Assembly (NCBI GenBank): GCA_039704465.1
Contig: JASFAU010000010.1
Coordinates: 248,001-312,000 of the forward strand
DNA: 64,000 nucleotides
From: Plasmodiophora brassicae
Lineage: Eukaryota; Endomyxa; Phytomyxea; Plasmodiophorida; Plasmodiophoridae
Direction of reading: 5' to 3'
A program made the position numbers and the translations under genes. The notes under the pieces are model-generated. The model had not been told where the DNA came from. It saw only the letters and a program-made list of their open reading frames with translations, and ran no database searches. The stretch's first letter is position 1. Each line of letters begins with the position of its first letter. Positions 10,019 through 19,778 of this stretch are shown here, one piece after another.

Positions 10019-10417
10019 CTAGGCGAGCTTTTGTAGGAGGCAGGCGACCGTGATGATGACGTCCCAGGTGACGCTGACGTACATGAGTAGCCGTAGGTGC
10101 GTCTCGATGCCAGCCTGGACAGCGTCATCTGGTGCGGCAACCAACGTGTGCAACAGCTGCAACGTGAGCACGCCGAAGAAGATGATCCAGAATACGTCAC
10201 TGATCTCCCATAGGTACTGCAGAGCGACAGACCGCTCCTGAACCGTGATCCTGAGCAGCATGAACAGCGCCGCGGGAACGTGGAATTGCAGGAAGATCGA
10301 CAAGGAGACGGCGGCACAGTCGGGGAACGCCGACCGCGAGTCGTCGTCGTTCGACTTCACAGGGAGGGCGTCATCGTTCAACAATCGGACAAAGACGCTG
10401 TCGTCTTCAGTAGCCAT
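10019..10417 (-). CDS. small four-helix membrane protein, copy 1 of a tandem family
   Basis: A 132-residue single-exon frame starting MATEDDSVFVRLLNDDALPV. Predicted helices lie around AVSLSIFLQFHVPAALFMLL, YLWEISDVFWIIFFGVLTLQ, HLRLLMYVSVTWDVIITVAC and the C-terminus. A polar linker (VAAPDDAVQAGIETH) between helices two and three corresponds to TPVERITEAVHTH in copy 2. No charged or Cys motif suggests enzymatic activity. The acidic N-terminus with the SVFVRLL block is the best conserved part. Confidence 0.75.
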   Translation of the reverse strand: MATEDDSVFVRLLNDDALPVKSNDDDSRSAFPDCAAVSLSIFLQFHVPAALFMLLRITVQERSVALQYLWEISDVFWIIFFGVLTLQLLHTLVAAPDDAVQAGIETHLRLLMYVSVTWDVIITVACLLQKLA

Positions 10418-10765
10418 CTGTGCATCCAGGGGCGAAACCGTCGATGGCGATGGCCCAGTGACTCGTTCACGTGTGGACGCGTGCCGTACCGTCAGGGACA
10501 GCCCAGTGACGAACCCAGCAGACGTCGCGCGGCGCTACAAATCACGATGGTTGACGCAATGGCGAATGCCTGGCAACGCCGGGCCACGACCGGATGCGCA
10601 CACCTCAACTAATGTTCGCGAACATTCTCGTCGACCATCTGCAACGGCGCGATTCTGGAACCAACAGCAGCGCGCGACTGACGAATCACACACCTTGTCG
10701 AAGGCGACAGCCTTTTATGCGATATCGGAGGGTGACGGGTTCGCACGTATGCACGCGCGTCCCGT

Positions 10766-11303
10766 CTACTCGTACAGGTGCTTGTTGACGGTGGGCGTCC
10801 ACGACGTCAGCTCGTCATCGGCGAACCACAACGCGATCTCCTTCTGCGCCGAGTCAACTACACGAATATGCCCCAAGTCAGATGCCAAGTCCCTGGCTGC
10901 GTTCACACGTGGCGTAGTTCATCAGCATACCCGAGTCGCTGCCGTGGATGACGTTACGGCCGACGTCGATGCAGAAGTCGCCTCGGATGGTGCCGGGGGC
11001 CGATGCCAGCGGGTTCGTGGCGCCGATCAGGGTGCGGCCCGTCTTGACGACGTCCTTGCCCTGCCAGACCATGGCGCAGACGGGGCCCGACGACAGGAAC
11101 GTGGTCAGCGCGGCGAAGAACGGCTTGGACGACAGGTCGGAGTAGTGCCGCTCGGCGAACTGCTTCGTCGGCTTGACGAGCTTCATGCCGACGAGGAAGT
11201 ACCCGCGCTGCTCGAACCGCTGCACGATCTGGCCAATCAGACCGCGCTGGACGCCGTCCGGCTTGATCATGATGAACGAACGCTCCTCATTGGCGGCGGT
11301 CAT
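10766..11303 (-). CDS. NDK: nucleoside diphosphate kinase
   Basis: Exon 1 is 11303-10931 and exon 2 is 10857-10766, with a 73-nt intron, giving 154 residues. Diagnostic blocks are [18 protein letters not shown] at the N-terminus, then [17 protein letters not shown] and the active-site NVIHGSDS with the phosphohistidine. The C-terminus is [16 protein letters not shown]. The enzyme transfers the gamma phosphate between nucleoside triphosphates and diphosphates by a ping-pong mechanism. The intron splits the codon right after GSDS. Length is typical of the group I hexameric enzymes. Confidence 0.95.
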
Positions 11304-11436
11304 GGTCGTCGTCTGCAACGCTCCCTGTCGCTGGCAATAGATTGACCAAATGACCTGCGGGCAGGTCGCCGCCGCGGACACCGCAGGGCAGTCCGCCACG
11401 GGCCACGGCCCTCGGCAGTGCACCGCGCTCCTCTGC

Positions 11437-11777
11437 GGTTGTCGAGGCGGTGTGAGCGGCGTTGCTGGACTGTGGTTTGCTGTAAAGTGCTAGGAGAGGA
11501 GCACGGGTGAAATGGGTGACCTAGCGACATTCTTCGAGGATGATTACCTTACATCCAGTGACGAGGAGCTGCCGGTTGGGGACTCCGATCTGAACGAGTC
11601 CGGGTGGCACCACAAGAAGGTGAAGACCTCCAATGTCATCTTCTCAACCGCCAGCGTCGACGACCAGCCACAAAGAATGTCGCTAGGTCACCCATTTCGC
11701 CCGCGCTCAAATGCGCTCTCCTAGCACTTTACAGCAAACCACAGTCCAGCAACGCCGCTCACACCGCCTCGACAACC
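11437..11777. repeat. near-perfect inverted repeat with about 100-bp arms and a 138-bp loop
   Basis: The left arm 11437-11534 pairs with the right arm 11673-11777. The outer 60-odd bp are identical, there is a small length difference near the middle, and the inner run ending GTGACCTAGCGACATTCTT is identical again. The loop encodes an acidic peptide in the plus strand (MGDLATFFEDDYLTSSDEE..) whose start codon is inside the left arm. No transposase is nearby. Transcription through it would give a long stem of the type that feeds small-RNA pathways. It could also be a recent template-switch duplication. Confidence 0.85.
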
Positions 11778-13250
11778 ACCGAAACTATGGCAGACGCCCC
11801 GGGCAGTGAGCACAAACCGTTCAGAGCCAGCGATTTCGCATATATCGAACCGCCACGGCATCCAGCTCCCAACACCCACGCCAGAGCGAAAACGAATCGA
11901 CGTCTCAAGCTTCCACGACGACGTCTGGTTCAAATCTACGGGGAGGTCTCGTCTACCTCCATACGGCAACTTCGATGGGCGAAGACTCCCCCACGTGACG
12001 GGCGTGCATAGTGTCGCCGAGGGTACATAGTAGTACGACCCTTTTGGCGCTGTGTAGTCGTCCAGGCACTGCAGGAAACCCTTTGACATGCCTCTTAATC
12101 GGTAGACAGTGCCATATAGAATGAAAACAAGGAGCAAATGTATCAATGAATACTGTACATATATGCTGTCAGGGACGGAACAGCCGGTGTCGCCGTGGTC
12201 AGACGACGAAACCCTTATCTGCTTCGCCATCGTCGAAGGCAGGCTCGAGGTACTTGGTGTCCGTTTCGATGAGGTTGCAGCACCGATGTTCAGAGGTGTG
12301 CCAGCGTCCTCCTCGTCGCCGTACTCGATGTTCCTCTCTTCTGAACAAACAATCGTAAGAGCCAAGTTCGTATGCAACAAAGGCCTCCTTCTTCGCGATT
12401 ACAGCATGGCGCGAACCTGCTTGATTTTCGAGTTCACTTTGCATGAGAAGAATTGTGCAAAGAGCGGTTCAATGTCTTTCACCGGTTCCCCGTTAGATGC
12501 GCCAGTTCGCAATCGTTTTCCAACAAGACTTTATCGAGTGATCTGTCGTGCGCGTTCGTCCACTCAGGTTGAGCAGAATGGCGACCCATGCACACAAACG
12601 ACTTGCCAACACTGCCCATGCATCGGCGTCCGGCGAAACGTAATCGCACGACAATGGAGCCCGTTTTCGGATCGGTATTCTTCCACAGATCGGGGTGAAA
12701 TATTTCCCCGATGGCCGCAGGAACGCGTGGTGCCGATCCGACCGCACTGCACGTGACGTTTGGACAGCATTCTGACATCCTGCCACGATGCCCGTCGTCC
12801 AGTATCCGTCAGGGCGAACGGCTGACATGGTTGGGATCGAGATCGGCGGATGTGGACGCCCCAGCTCATTTCAGGACCAGTATGGTGTATGCGAATCTGC
12901 GTCGGGACTGGGCAGGATCGTTTTCATATACGCGCTGTGTGAACATCATTAACGGTACGCGCTGTATACTTACTGTGCGAACGATGTATGTTTGTACTTA
13001 AATTTCGCCAGGACCGGGTGTACCTGGAGAGGCACTGACCGTATCTCCTTTGTCGCGGGTGGCGTTGATCTTTTGCTGCTACACTGCCTTCCAAGAGCGG
13101 TAATATTCGAATCGACTTGCGTAGACGGTCGAATTCTGTTCACGTTCAGACAACGCGACGACCGCGAACGCTCGCATCACAATGGGGAAAGCGCCCCACG
13201 TGTGTTATAATAATTATATTGACCTTCAATTACAGGAATACGCGCGGGAT
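11778..13250. other. gene-poor stretch, only weak coding fragments
   Basis: Overlapping frames on both strands look partly protein-like but cannot be resolved. A minus-strand piece around 12778-12480 reads GEIFHPDLWKNTDPKTG and ends ..LLENDCELAHLTGN. A minus-strand piece around 12270-12050 has one hydrophobic helix. A plus-strand piece starts MADAPGSEHKPFRASDF at 11786. No family is recognised and no consistent exon chain was found. Decayed genes or transposon flanks are likely, given the relics just downstream. Confidence 0.3.
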
Positions 13251-13252
13251 AT

Positions 13253-13320
13253 TGGACACCAAGAGACTGGTTTAGTCGATGAAATATCGCAAATCGTGGC
13301 ATCGCCACGACTTGCGTATA
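13253..13320. repeat. dispersed repeat with a 12-bp-stem hairpin; second copy inverted at 17331
   Basis: The reverse complement of this stretch matches 17331-17388 over about 50 bp. It includes a hairpin (GCAAGTCGTGGC, GAT loop, then GCCACGATTTGC) and a downstream TAAACCAGTCTCTTGGTG block. The stems of the two copies differ at positions that stay paired as G-T or A-T. Confidence 0.65.
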
Positions 13321-13375
13321 GGTGTGTGTGAGTGCAGAGATTCTATGATCCACTCCGCGAGCTGGGGCTGGGAAG

Positions 13376-13902
13376 GTGGACCCGTTATATCGTCGATGGG
13401 CCTCTTCAGCATCCAGGTTCCCCACCGGCCTCGAATGCGTGCCTTCAAAGGCTTATTGATTCCGATATCGACTGGCTGCAGAAGGTCTGTGCAATTCCAG
13501 GAATATGTTCGACACGAGCACCTAACTGGTTGATACTCGACACCACTGACGTCATCGTATAACAGCGGTAAGGTTCCAATCAGCAGTCAACATGGCCGTT
13601 TTAATTTGGACTCGTCCTGTCAGAACTACCGTAAACCACTAACCTCGTGTTACAGATCCTCGAACCGTGTATTATCCATGTAAGTGCCGGGATATTGGAA
13701 TCTTACCGTTGCTATACGATGACGTCAGTGGTATCGAGTATCAACCAGTTGGGTGCTCGTGATGAACATATTCCTGGGAATTGTACATACCTTCTGCAGC
13801 CAGTTGATATCGGAATCAATAAGCCTTTGAAGGTACGCGTTCGTGGCCGGTGGGAGGCCTGGATGCTGGAGAGGCCCATCGATGACGTAGCGGGTTCGCC
13901 AC
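13376..13902. repeat. inverted pair of degenerate transposase fragments, about 185-bp arms
   Basis: The left arm 13376-13560 and the right arm 13714-13902 are inverted copies of the same sequence at roughly 80-85 percent identity, with a 153-bp spacer. The plus strand of the right arm encodes a transposase fragment (next entry). The left arm encodes the corresponding stretch on the minus strand, broken by stops. Confidence 0.75.
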
Positions 13903-13943
13903 TGAAATTTGGATTCGATATTGCTCATGCGCTTAAGAATTAG
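13647..13943 (+). pseudogene. relic of a pogo/CENP-B-type DDE transposase
   Basis: A 98-residue open stretch. The part IPGNCTYLLQPVDIGINKPLK.R.R..W..WM matches the conserved end of the DDE superfamily endonuclease domain of Tc1/mariner-pogo (Jerky, Tigger, CENP-B) transposases. There the consensus is a Pro-Gly, then a T..LQP.D..INKP block, then a basic helix with a Trp. The upstream catalytic blocks and the DNA-binding helix-turn-helix are missing, so this is a fragment. A second, more broken copy lies inverted at 13376-13560. Confidence 0.6.
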
Positions 13944-14678
13944 GGTCTGGTGAAGATGTCCATCCGAGGGTCGCCGCGTGCGCCTGTCGGATGGTGAGCC
14001 GACGTCCACTCTGCGCAAGTGTGGATCGCAGGCGATAGCCAGTGAGCTAGCTGACGCTGATCGCTCGGAGCCAATCGGGGTGCTTCAACTCGAAGCCACG
14101 GAACCTTAGCTCCACGCGAATTGGGTTCCTGAGTTTCGATATTCGTGCACTCGCGGCGCCTGGGACAATATGCGAACGAGAGTCGACCAGCTAATTGGCA
14201 GCCATCGTATCGATCGTAATGATGCGTTTTGCCGGCATCGGGAATGCACAGCTGCGTCACAGGTGCCTGTTGTTCACGAACCCGGAACTGAGGTTGCCGA
14301 CGATCATACAGGCGTGCCCGGCCAGGTTCTGGGAGCTGGCGCCAGGCGGGTACAAGGCCCGGGATGTAGAGCGGGCCTCTATATTTTCGCGCTGTTGACG
14401 GCCTGAACGGATCGGAGTCGCATCATCGCTGCATGATCAGGCGATTGCTCATACCTGTCGTGGACGTGCACGACCGTCGCCCGGACGTGTCGGGCGCGTT
14501 TATTGATTGATCCCTGGAGCACGATGTTGACCATTTGGCCGATGAGGCGGGCGTACAGACAATGACGGCAATATTATAATAATTGGCACCACTTCATTAT
14601 AAGCCACAGCGTCCTGCCTGCAGGCTACGGTTATCACGATCCGAAACATTGGGATCAGTACTGGTGTGCCACGTTTGC
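13944..14678. other. no gene recognised
   Basis: Short frames only. It separates the transposase relic from the convergent GTPase-like gene, and probably holds transposon flank and the 3' end of the minus-strand gene. Confidence 0.35.
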
Positions 14679-16226
14679 TTATGCCATATCGACGGCTAGT
14701 ACGCACGCGACCGTCATCGCAACTGAGGACAGGACTTGGAGCCCAGCTGATGGTTCCTGATCTTCGTACTTGCCGGACGCGATCTCCTTCGATTTCGCTT
14801 TGGCAGCGTTGACACCAATCGCGATTAGACCGCCTGCCGCCGCAGCAACACCGGCCGTTATGCCGATCTTGCGAAGGGCGCCATTCGACGCTGGTGCAGG
14901 GACAGGTGCACGCAGTCGTGCCAGTCCCTTCAGCGCACCGGCCGCTAGCAGTGCCCACGCAACGACGACGATTCCGGGGGCCGTCGGGATCCCATCAGCT
15001 CTGCTGGTCGTTACCGCCGTCTGAAGCCCATGAGTACTGCTCGTTGTGGGGGTTGTCTGAAGCCCATAAGTACTGTTCGTCGTCGTCCTCCGCTGGGTCG
15101 TCCCGTTACGGGCACGGGCAGCCACGTGCACCGGTCTTGTCAGATAATCGGCTGACCGGCTATGCAGGGGGGCGACCCTGTTCATCGACGGAAGAGTATG
15201 TCCCGTTTCGCGACCTACGCGATTGTCTTGTAGTAAGCCCAGCTGCGCCCGGCACGCGTCGACGACCACATTGCTCAGCCTGATGGTCCTACGAATACAT
15301 TTCGTGGGTCGAAGGGTATAAGCCAGAGACAGATCGTACTGGGCCTTGTCGACCAAACCCTTGTAGTTCCAGTCCCCGACGAACATGAGCCGATGCGCCA
15401 AGTTGGTAATTGGATCGACAGCGCGTACAGATACGTCGCTGTTAAACCGCTGGATCTTGCTCAGTCGCTCGGGAGCTCTAAGACGCTCCAAGGGATCGAG
15501 GCATTCAACGGCGACCTCGAGGACGCCGTCGTACCCAGCGTCAGTTAACAGCATGTTGATGAAACGTGCGCGGTAGATGCCTCGCTTCACGTCGTCATCA
15601 GTGCAGCTGCTGAGGCGGAACGTGTGGCCGACAAGGTTGCGGAACGGGTCGACGTCGTGGCCGTGGAAAGTGTCGACGTACACTACACTGCTGACTGGGC
15701 CGACGTTCTCTACGACGAGATTTACGGCGGCCACGAAGTGCTTCCAGAACTCATCCTCGAATTCAGAGTCGAATAGCGCGGGCATGCCGCAGAGGTTGAC
15801 CTGGGCGACGCCGCGTAGGAAACATGTGACGCACTGGACATAGGGACCCGTCAGGGGCGTGTGATGCTGATGCACGTCGAATTCGTGCCCCGATGGATCG
15901 CATCCCATTTCGCCCAGCAGTGTCCCTAAGAGACCCGACTTGGCGGTGTTGAGCGGGCCCACAGCCAAGATCGAAGGAGCCTGATGAGTCCTCGAATTCG
16001 TGCGATCGTACACCAACGGGGATCCGCGTTCCACTTTGGAGTAGTAGTACTTCCTCTCGCCTTCGCCGTGGACGCCGAGAGCACTTCGGAGAGACCGAAC
16101 CGTGTTCTCCAGGTCGTCCATTTTGTCCGCCACTTTGGCAACAGTGCCCACCACGGGAACAGCAGATGCAGCGCTCGCCAGCATTGCGGCGACAGTACAG
16201 CAGAGCGCCGCAGTGCTTGGCAACAT
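14679..16226 (-). CDS. secreted/membrane GTPase-like protein with degenerate nucleotide-binding motifs
   Basis: An intact 515-residue frame. The signal peptide is at about 1-22 (ALCCTVAAMLASAASA). A short coiled region follows, then a P-loop position reading GPLNTAKS at 90-97, where GxxxxGKS is expected, and the G3 position NLCGMPA at 144-150, where D.PG is expected. The broken paralog at 16688-17336 keeps GAFNTGKS and DMPG at the same places. The fold is therefore a dynamin/GBP-like P-loop GTPase, but this copy probably binds nucleotide poorly or not at all. After about residue 345 there are short Thr-rich repeats (TTxSTxGLQT), then three hydrophobic segments near the C-terminus (VVVAWALLAAGAL, AGVAAAAGGLIAIGV, VLSSVAMTVACVLAV). 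Family name uncertain. Confidence 0.7.
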   Translation of the reverse strand: MLPSTAALCCTVAAMLASAASAVPVVGTVAKVADKMDDLENTVRSLRSALGVHGEGERKYYYSKVERGSPLVYDRTNSRTHQAPSILAVGPLNTAKSGLLGTLLGEMGCDPSGHEFDVHQHHTPLTGPYVQCVTCFLRGVAQVNLCGMPALFDSEFEDEFWKHFVAAVNLVVENVGPVSSVVYVDTFHGHDVDPFRNLVGHTFRLSSCTDDDVKRGIYRARFINMLLTDAGYDGVLEVAVECLDPLERLRAPERLSKIQRFNSDVSVRAVDPITNLAHRLMFVGDWNYKGLVDKAQYDLSLAYTLRPTKCIRRTIRLSNVVVDACRAQLGLLQDNRVGRETGHTLPSMNRVAPLHSRSADYLTRPVHVAARARNGTTQRRTTTNSTYGLQTTPTTSSTHGLQTAVTTSRADGIPTAPGIVVVAWALLAAGALKGLARLRAPVPAPASNGALRKIGITAGVAAAAGGLIAIGVNAAKAKSKEIASGKYEDQEPSAGLQVLSSVAMTVACVLAVDMA

Positions 16227-16687
16227 GTCTGGCCGTTCGACAGATGAGGTCGGTCTCGCGTCGCGCCGTCGTGCAGTCGGTGCTCTCTCTGACTCCCACC
16301 ACAGAATGTGATTAGGCTCCCTTTTCGACGCAGTTTCTGAGCCAACCTGTGATGTCGATCGGATGCTGCCGTTTCAAGTGCCACGCCGATCCGACTCCAA
16401 AGCGACGGTAGAATCCGGGATTCTGATCGTACTGACAATGCGTCCCGATCACCCGTGATCGGTGCCGTGCAGGTTTTCATGTGCGTTCCGTTCACCAGCC
16501 GCACCTGCCAGTACTGGATGGAATTCTGCAGGGCAACGTTGAACGCATTCGAGAGCCGACGCGACGTTCAGATGCGATGTTGATCACTGGACCTGCATGT
16601 TGCCGACCGTACAAGACGGCACTGGCAGCACAGTGCCCTCTCTGACTATGATTAAAACACGCAGATTGAACAGTTTTCGGAAACCTG
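16227..16687. other. upstream region of the GTPase-like gene
   Basis: No independent gene seen. The minus-strand frames here overlap the 5' end of the GTPase-like gene in other phases. It contains the promoter of that gene and the decayed 3' end of the neighbouring pseudogene. Confidence 0.35.
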
Positions 16688-17336
16688 TCACGATCCTGAG
16701 CATTGCAATCTCCTGCTGCCGTGTATGCTCACGCCGTGCACGCACGTCGTCACCACTGACGTCGTTGCCGCCGAACGTGTCGACGTAGACGACTTGGTGA
16801 TCGGGCCGGCGTGCTCAATGACGAGGTTGACGGCGGCCATGAAGTGCTGCCGGAACTCGTTCTCGAACCTTGTGTCGAGGAGCCGGCCGGGCATGTCGCA
16901 GATGTTGACGTAGGCATCGCCGCGTACGAAACATGTGACACACTGGACGTAGCGAGTTAGCGCCATGTGATACCGGTATGCGTCGAACTCATGATCCGAT
17001 GGATCGTGTCCCATTTCGCCCTGCAGTTCCCCCAAGCGATACGACTTGCCGGTGTTGAACGCGCCCACTGCCAAGATCGAAGGAGCGCGACGACTCGTCG
17101 ACGTCGCGCGAATCGTACTCCAGCGGGAACGCGTGTTTCGCTTTGTGGTTCTTCTACTTCCTCTCGGTGTCTTCGTGGACGCCGTGCGCATCTACGACGC
17201 CCCCAAGCAGCTCGTTCAGATCGTTCAGCTTGTTTTTCAGCTCGGCGACATGAGTGTCCTCCTCGGGAGAAGCAGGCGCAGCGCTCGCCAGCATTGCTAC
17301 GACGCAGTAGAACGTCATCGTATGGCAGCGATGCAA
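16688..17336 (-). pseudogene. broken paralog of the GTPase-like gene, with intact P-loop and G3 motifs
   Basis: The segment begins MTFYCVVAMLASAAPASPEED (signal-like) and aligns with the 515-residue neighbour through GVH.. ERK. A TAG then falls where the neighbour has Tyr. The following stretch needs a frame change to reach APSILAVGAFNTGKSYRLG.. GEMGHDPS.HEFD and VNICDMPGRLLDTRFENEFRQHF. A further frame change precedes VVYVDTFGGNDV. Similarity fades near 16700 and the C-terminal third is absent. At least one nonsense codon and two frameshifts make it a pseudogene unless the sequence is in error. Confidence 0.7.
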
Positions 17337-17388
17337 ATCGTGGCGATGCCGCGATTTGCCATACTCTAAACCAGTTTCTTGGTGGGTT
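17331..17388. repeat. second copy of the dispersed hairpin repeat
   Basis: It reads GCAAATCGTGGC, GAT, GCCGCGATTTGC, then CTAAACCAGTTTCTTGG. It matches the reverse complement of 13253-13320. It abuts the 5' end of the GTPase-like pseudogene, so the two copies bracket the degraded 13-17 kb zone in inverted orientation. Confidence 0.65.
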
Positions 17389-17629
17389 TTTTCCTTGCTA
17401 CGACCTCAATAGCACGTCGTAATTGGCGTCTACAAATATCAGGGAGGGGAGAACGTTACGTCGCGGCTGTGCGCACATCTCACATTATTACAATAAAGGT
17501 ATAAGTCGCCTGTGCCCTGCAGAAAACTAAGCGTTTCCCGCAGCTCCCAGCTTCCTGAGGGAGCAGGCCAGACCCGACAGCGGACTGCGTCGATTCGCGT
17601 GGCGGTCGTCGTTCGCTCGTTCATCAGCC

Positions 17630-19690
17630 ATGCCGGGCGTCGAGGTGATCGTCAATGTGCTGCGCCAGCGGTCGGCGGACGCGTCGACGCCGGCCAGCGC
17701 TGTGAAAGCGGTCGGCGGATTGGTCGGCGAGGACGCCGGTGACGTCGGGCGGGCGCAGGTGGCGCTGGCGCTCCGCATGGCGACCGACCAGGTCGTCGCA
17801 TCGGTTGCCGCCGATGAGCAGCTGTCGACGTCGAACGGCCAGCTGTCTGCGCTGATGAACATTGCAATCGAGATGACCAGGATCAATATGTGCGGCCTGG
17901 ATACGCCGTTCGTCCTGATCGAGGACCTGCTGCTGTCGCGAACCATCGGCGAACTGTCGACCGTGTTCGACTTTGTTGAGCATTACATTTCGATTCTCGT
18001 CGAGTCCAAACTGCTCCATGTGCAGCGCGCCAAGCTCTCCCTGCTGAGGCTGTGCAGCGCCCTGCTAGCCCGTCTGCCGCGATCCCAGGATATGGAGTTC
18101 CGCGGCCGGGTACTGATACTGCTGACGAAATGCTTCCCGATTGATGAGCGCTCGGGAGTCAACCTGAAAGGTGCCTTCAACACCAACAATGTTACGGTTG
18201 TTGAACAAGAACCGCCACAGCCGCCTGCTCCAAACCTGGACTTCCCGTTCTACAAGACCTTCTGGTACGCTGCGTATCCCATCGTGGCGTGGGCGTCTCT
18301 AACGAACCGATAGGTCGCTGCAGTCGTTCCTGTGCAATCCTCGGCAGCTTGTCGACGAAGGCGTCCAAGCGGAGCTAATGCGGACGGTGGACGCCGTGCT
18401 GACCGCCTTCGAGAGCAACGTCCTCAAGTCGATCGACGTCGATGCGCAGCTGGACGATAACGTTTTTAACGCGAAGTACCTGACAACGCCTCGGCTGTTC
18501 CCGCTTCAGCTGCGCGACCCTTTGCTTCGCCGGACGGTGCTCCTGCAGCTGATGATTTTGTTTGATTTCCTGCTGAGATCGCCGCCGAGCACCAAGGTGC
18601 CGATATCTGTCACCCTTCAGCGACGATTGGAGTTCATGGCGCTGAGCGAACGTGTTCACCAATCCATGGAGGCGACGCCTCCGAACGGTCGTGCTTTCTT
18701 GGCATCGATGAAGTTGGCCCTGGCCGCTGAAGCGCACTGGTCCGCTTGGAAAGATTCCGGGTGCCCTCCTCTTGAGAATGTGAATATCGTCCGCGACATT
18801 GATCGTCCGCCTCCCGACGACGTTATCAGTCTGGAGACGGCCCTGAGGGGCAACCCGGAAATGACAAAGCTGTTCAATAGCACTCCTGATATGAATGTCA
18901 AGGCTCAGAAACCCGTTCCGACTCTGGAGTCCATCCTTGAAGTAGGCTTCTCGAGACCACCACGTCGTCCGCATCGCTAACGTTGTGCTCCTGTAGGATC
19001 TTCGCGAGGAAGACGACCCGGAGGCCGGGATCGAAGAGATGTACAAGAAGAAGAACGACGTGAAGTGGTGCTGGAATGTAATGACGACGCATGGTGCCGG
19101 GCAGACGCAGCTTCTGAACGTTACCCTGTTAGGCCATGCGGTTGTTTGTTCAGCAAGACCTTCAGCTCGTATTTGAATCCGAAGGCGACTTCTCGAAGAT
19201 GGCAGCAGCGCATTTCAACCAGGCACCTGCTGCAATGGCCGCAGCGCCGAGCACACCCGGTTCAGCAGCAGCGCCACCGATGGTGACCGAACCCGTGCCG
19301 ACAGCGCCTGTCCCAACGGCGCCTGTGCCCACAGCACCCGTCCCGACCGCCCCTGTCTCTAAACCTGAGGTCTCTGCTCCGCCGACAACGCAATCCGCTC
19401 GCCCTCTCATCAAAAGGCGAATGTAAGATGATCTGGACCCGTCCACGTCGCGTGATGTCGCTAACGGTACCACTGCGCGCAGGCCTGTTGAGCCTCCACC
19501 GGCGGCAGAGCCCGCCGAAGATGGCGCTGTGGAAGAATCGCCGATGAAGCGCATGCGCGTTGCCTCGATGAACAAAGTCCTGCAGCAGCAGATCGCTCTG
19601 GAAAAGGCGCGGAAACTCCAGGACGATGAGATTCGGGCCCGGCGCGTTTCCAGATTCGAACGAAGTTCGCAGGGTGGTGGCCGTCGATAA
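17630..19690 (+). CDS. THOC1: THO complex subunit 1 (THOC1/HPR1), mRNA export and transcription
   Basis: Five exons: 17630-18264, 18314-18941, 18997-19077, 19133-19422 and 19483-19690, giving 613 residues. Family blocks visible are LLLSRTIGELSTVFDFVE, SLLRLCSALLARLPRSQD, FRGRVLILLTKCFPIDERSG, then NLKGAFN and FYKTFWSLQSFLCNP. Later come FAKYL-like NAKYLTTPRLFPLQL, HWSAWKDSGCP, and EAGIEEMYKKKNDVKWCW. The C-terminal third is divergent: four VPTAP repeats, then a charged coiled tail ending ARKLQDDEIRARRVSRF. THOC1 is the scaffold of THO, which couples elongation to mRNP assembly. The metazoan-type death domain is not seen. Confidence 0.9.
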
Positions 19691-19778
19691 ACATACTGTT
19701 TCGCGGTGCAGCCGATATCCACCCGGGTCGAGACCCATCAGATCGTGTCGCTCAGCCGCTCATGACTCATCAGTTGAC

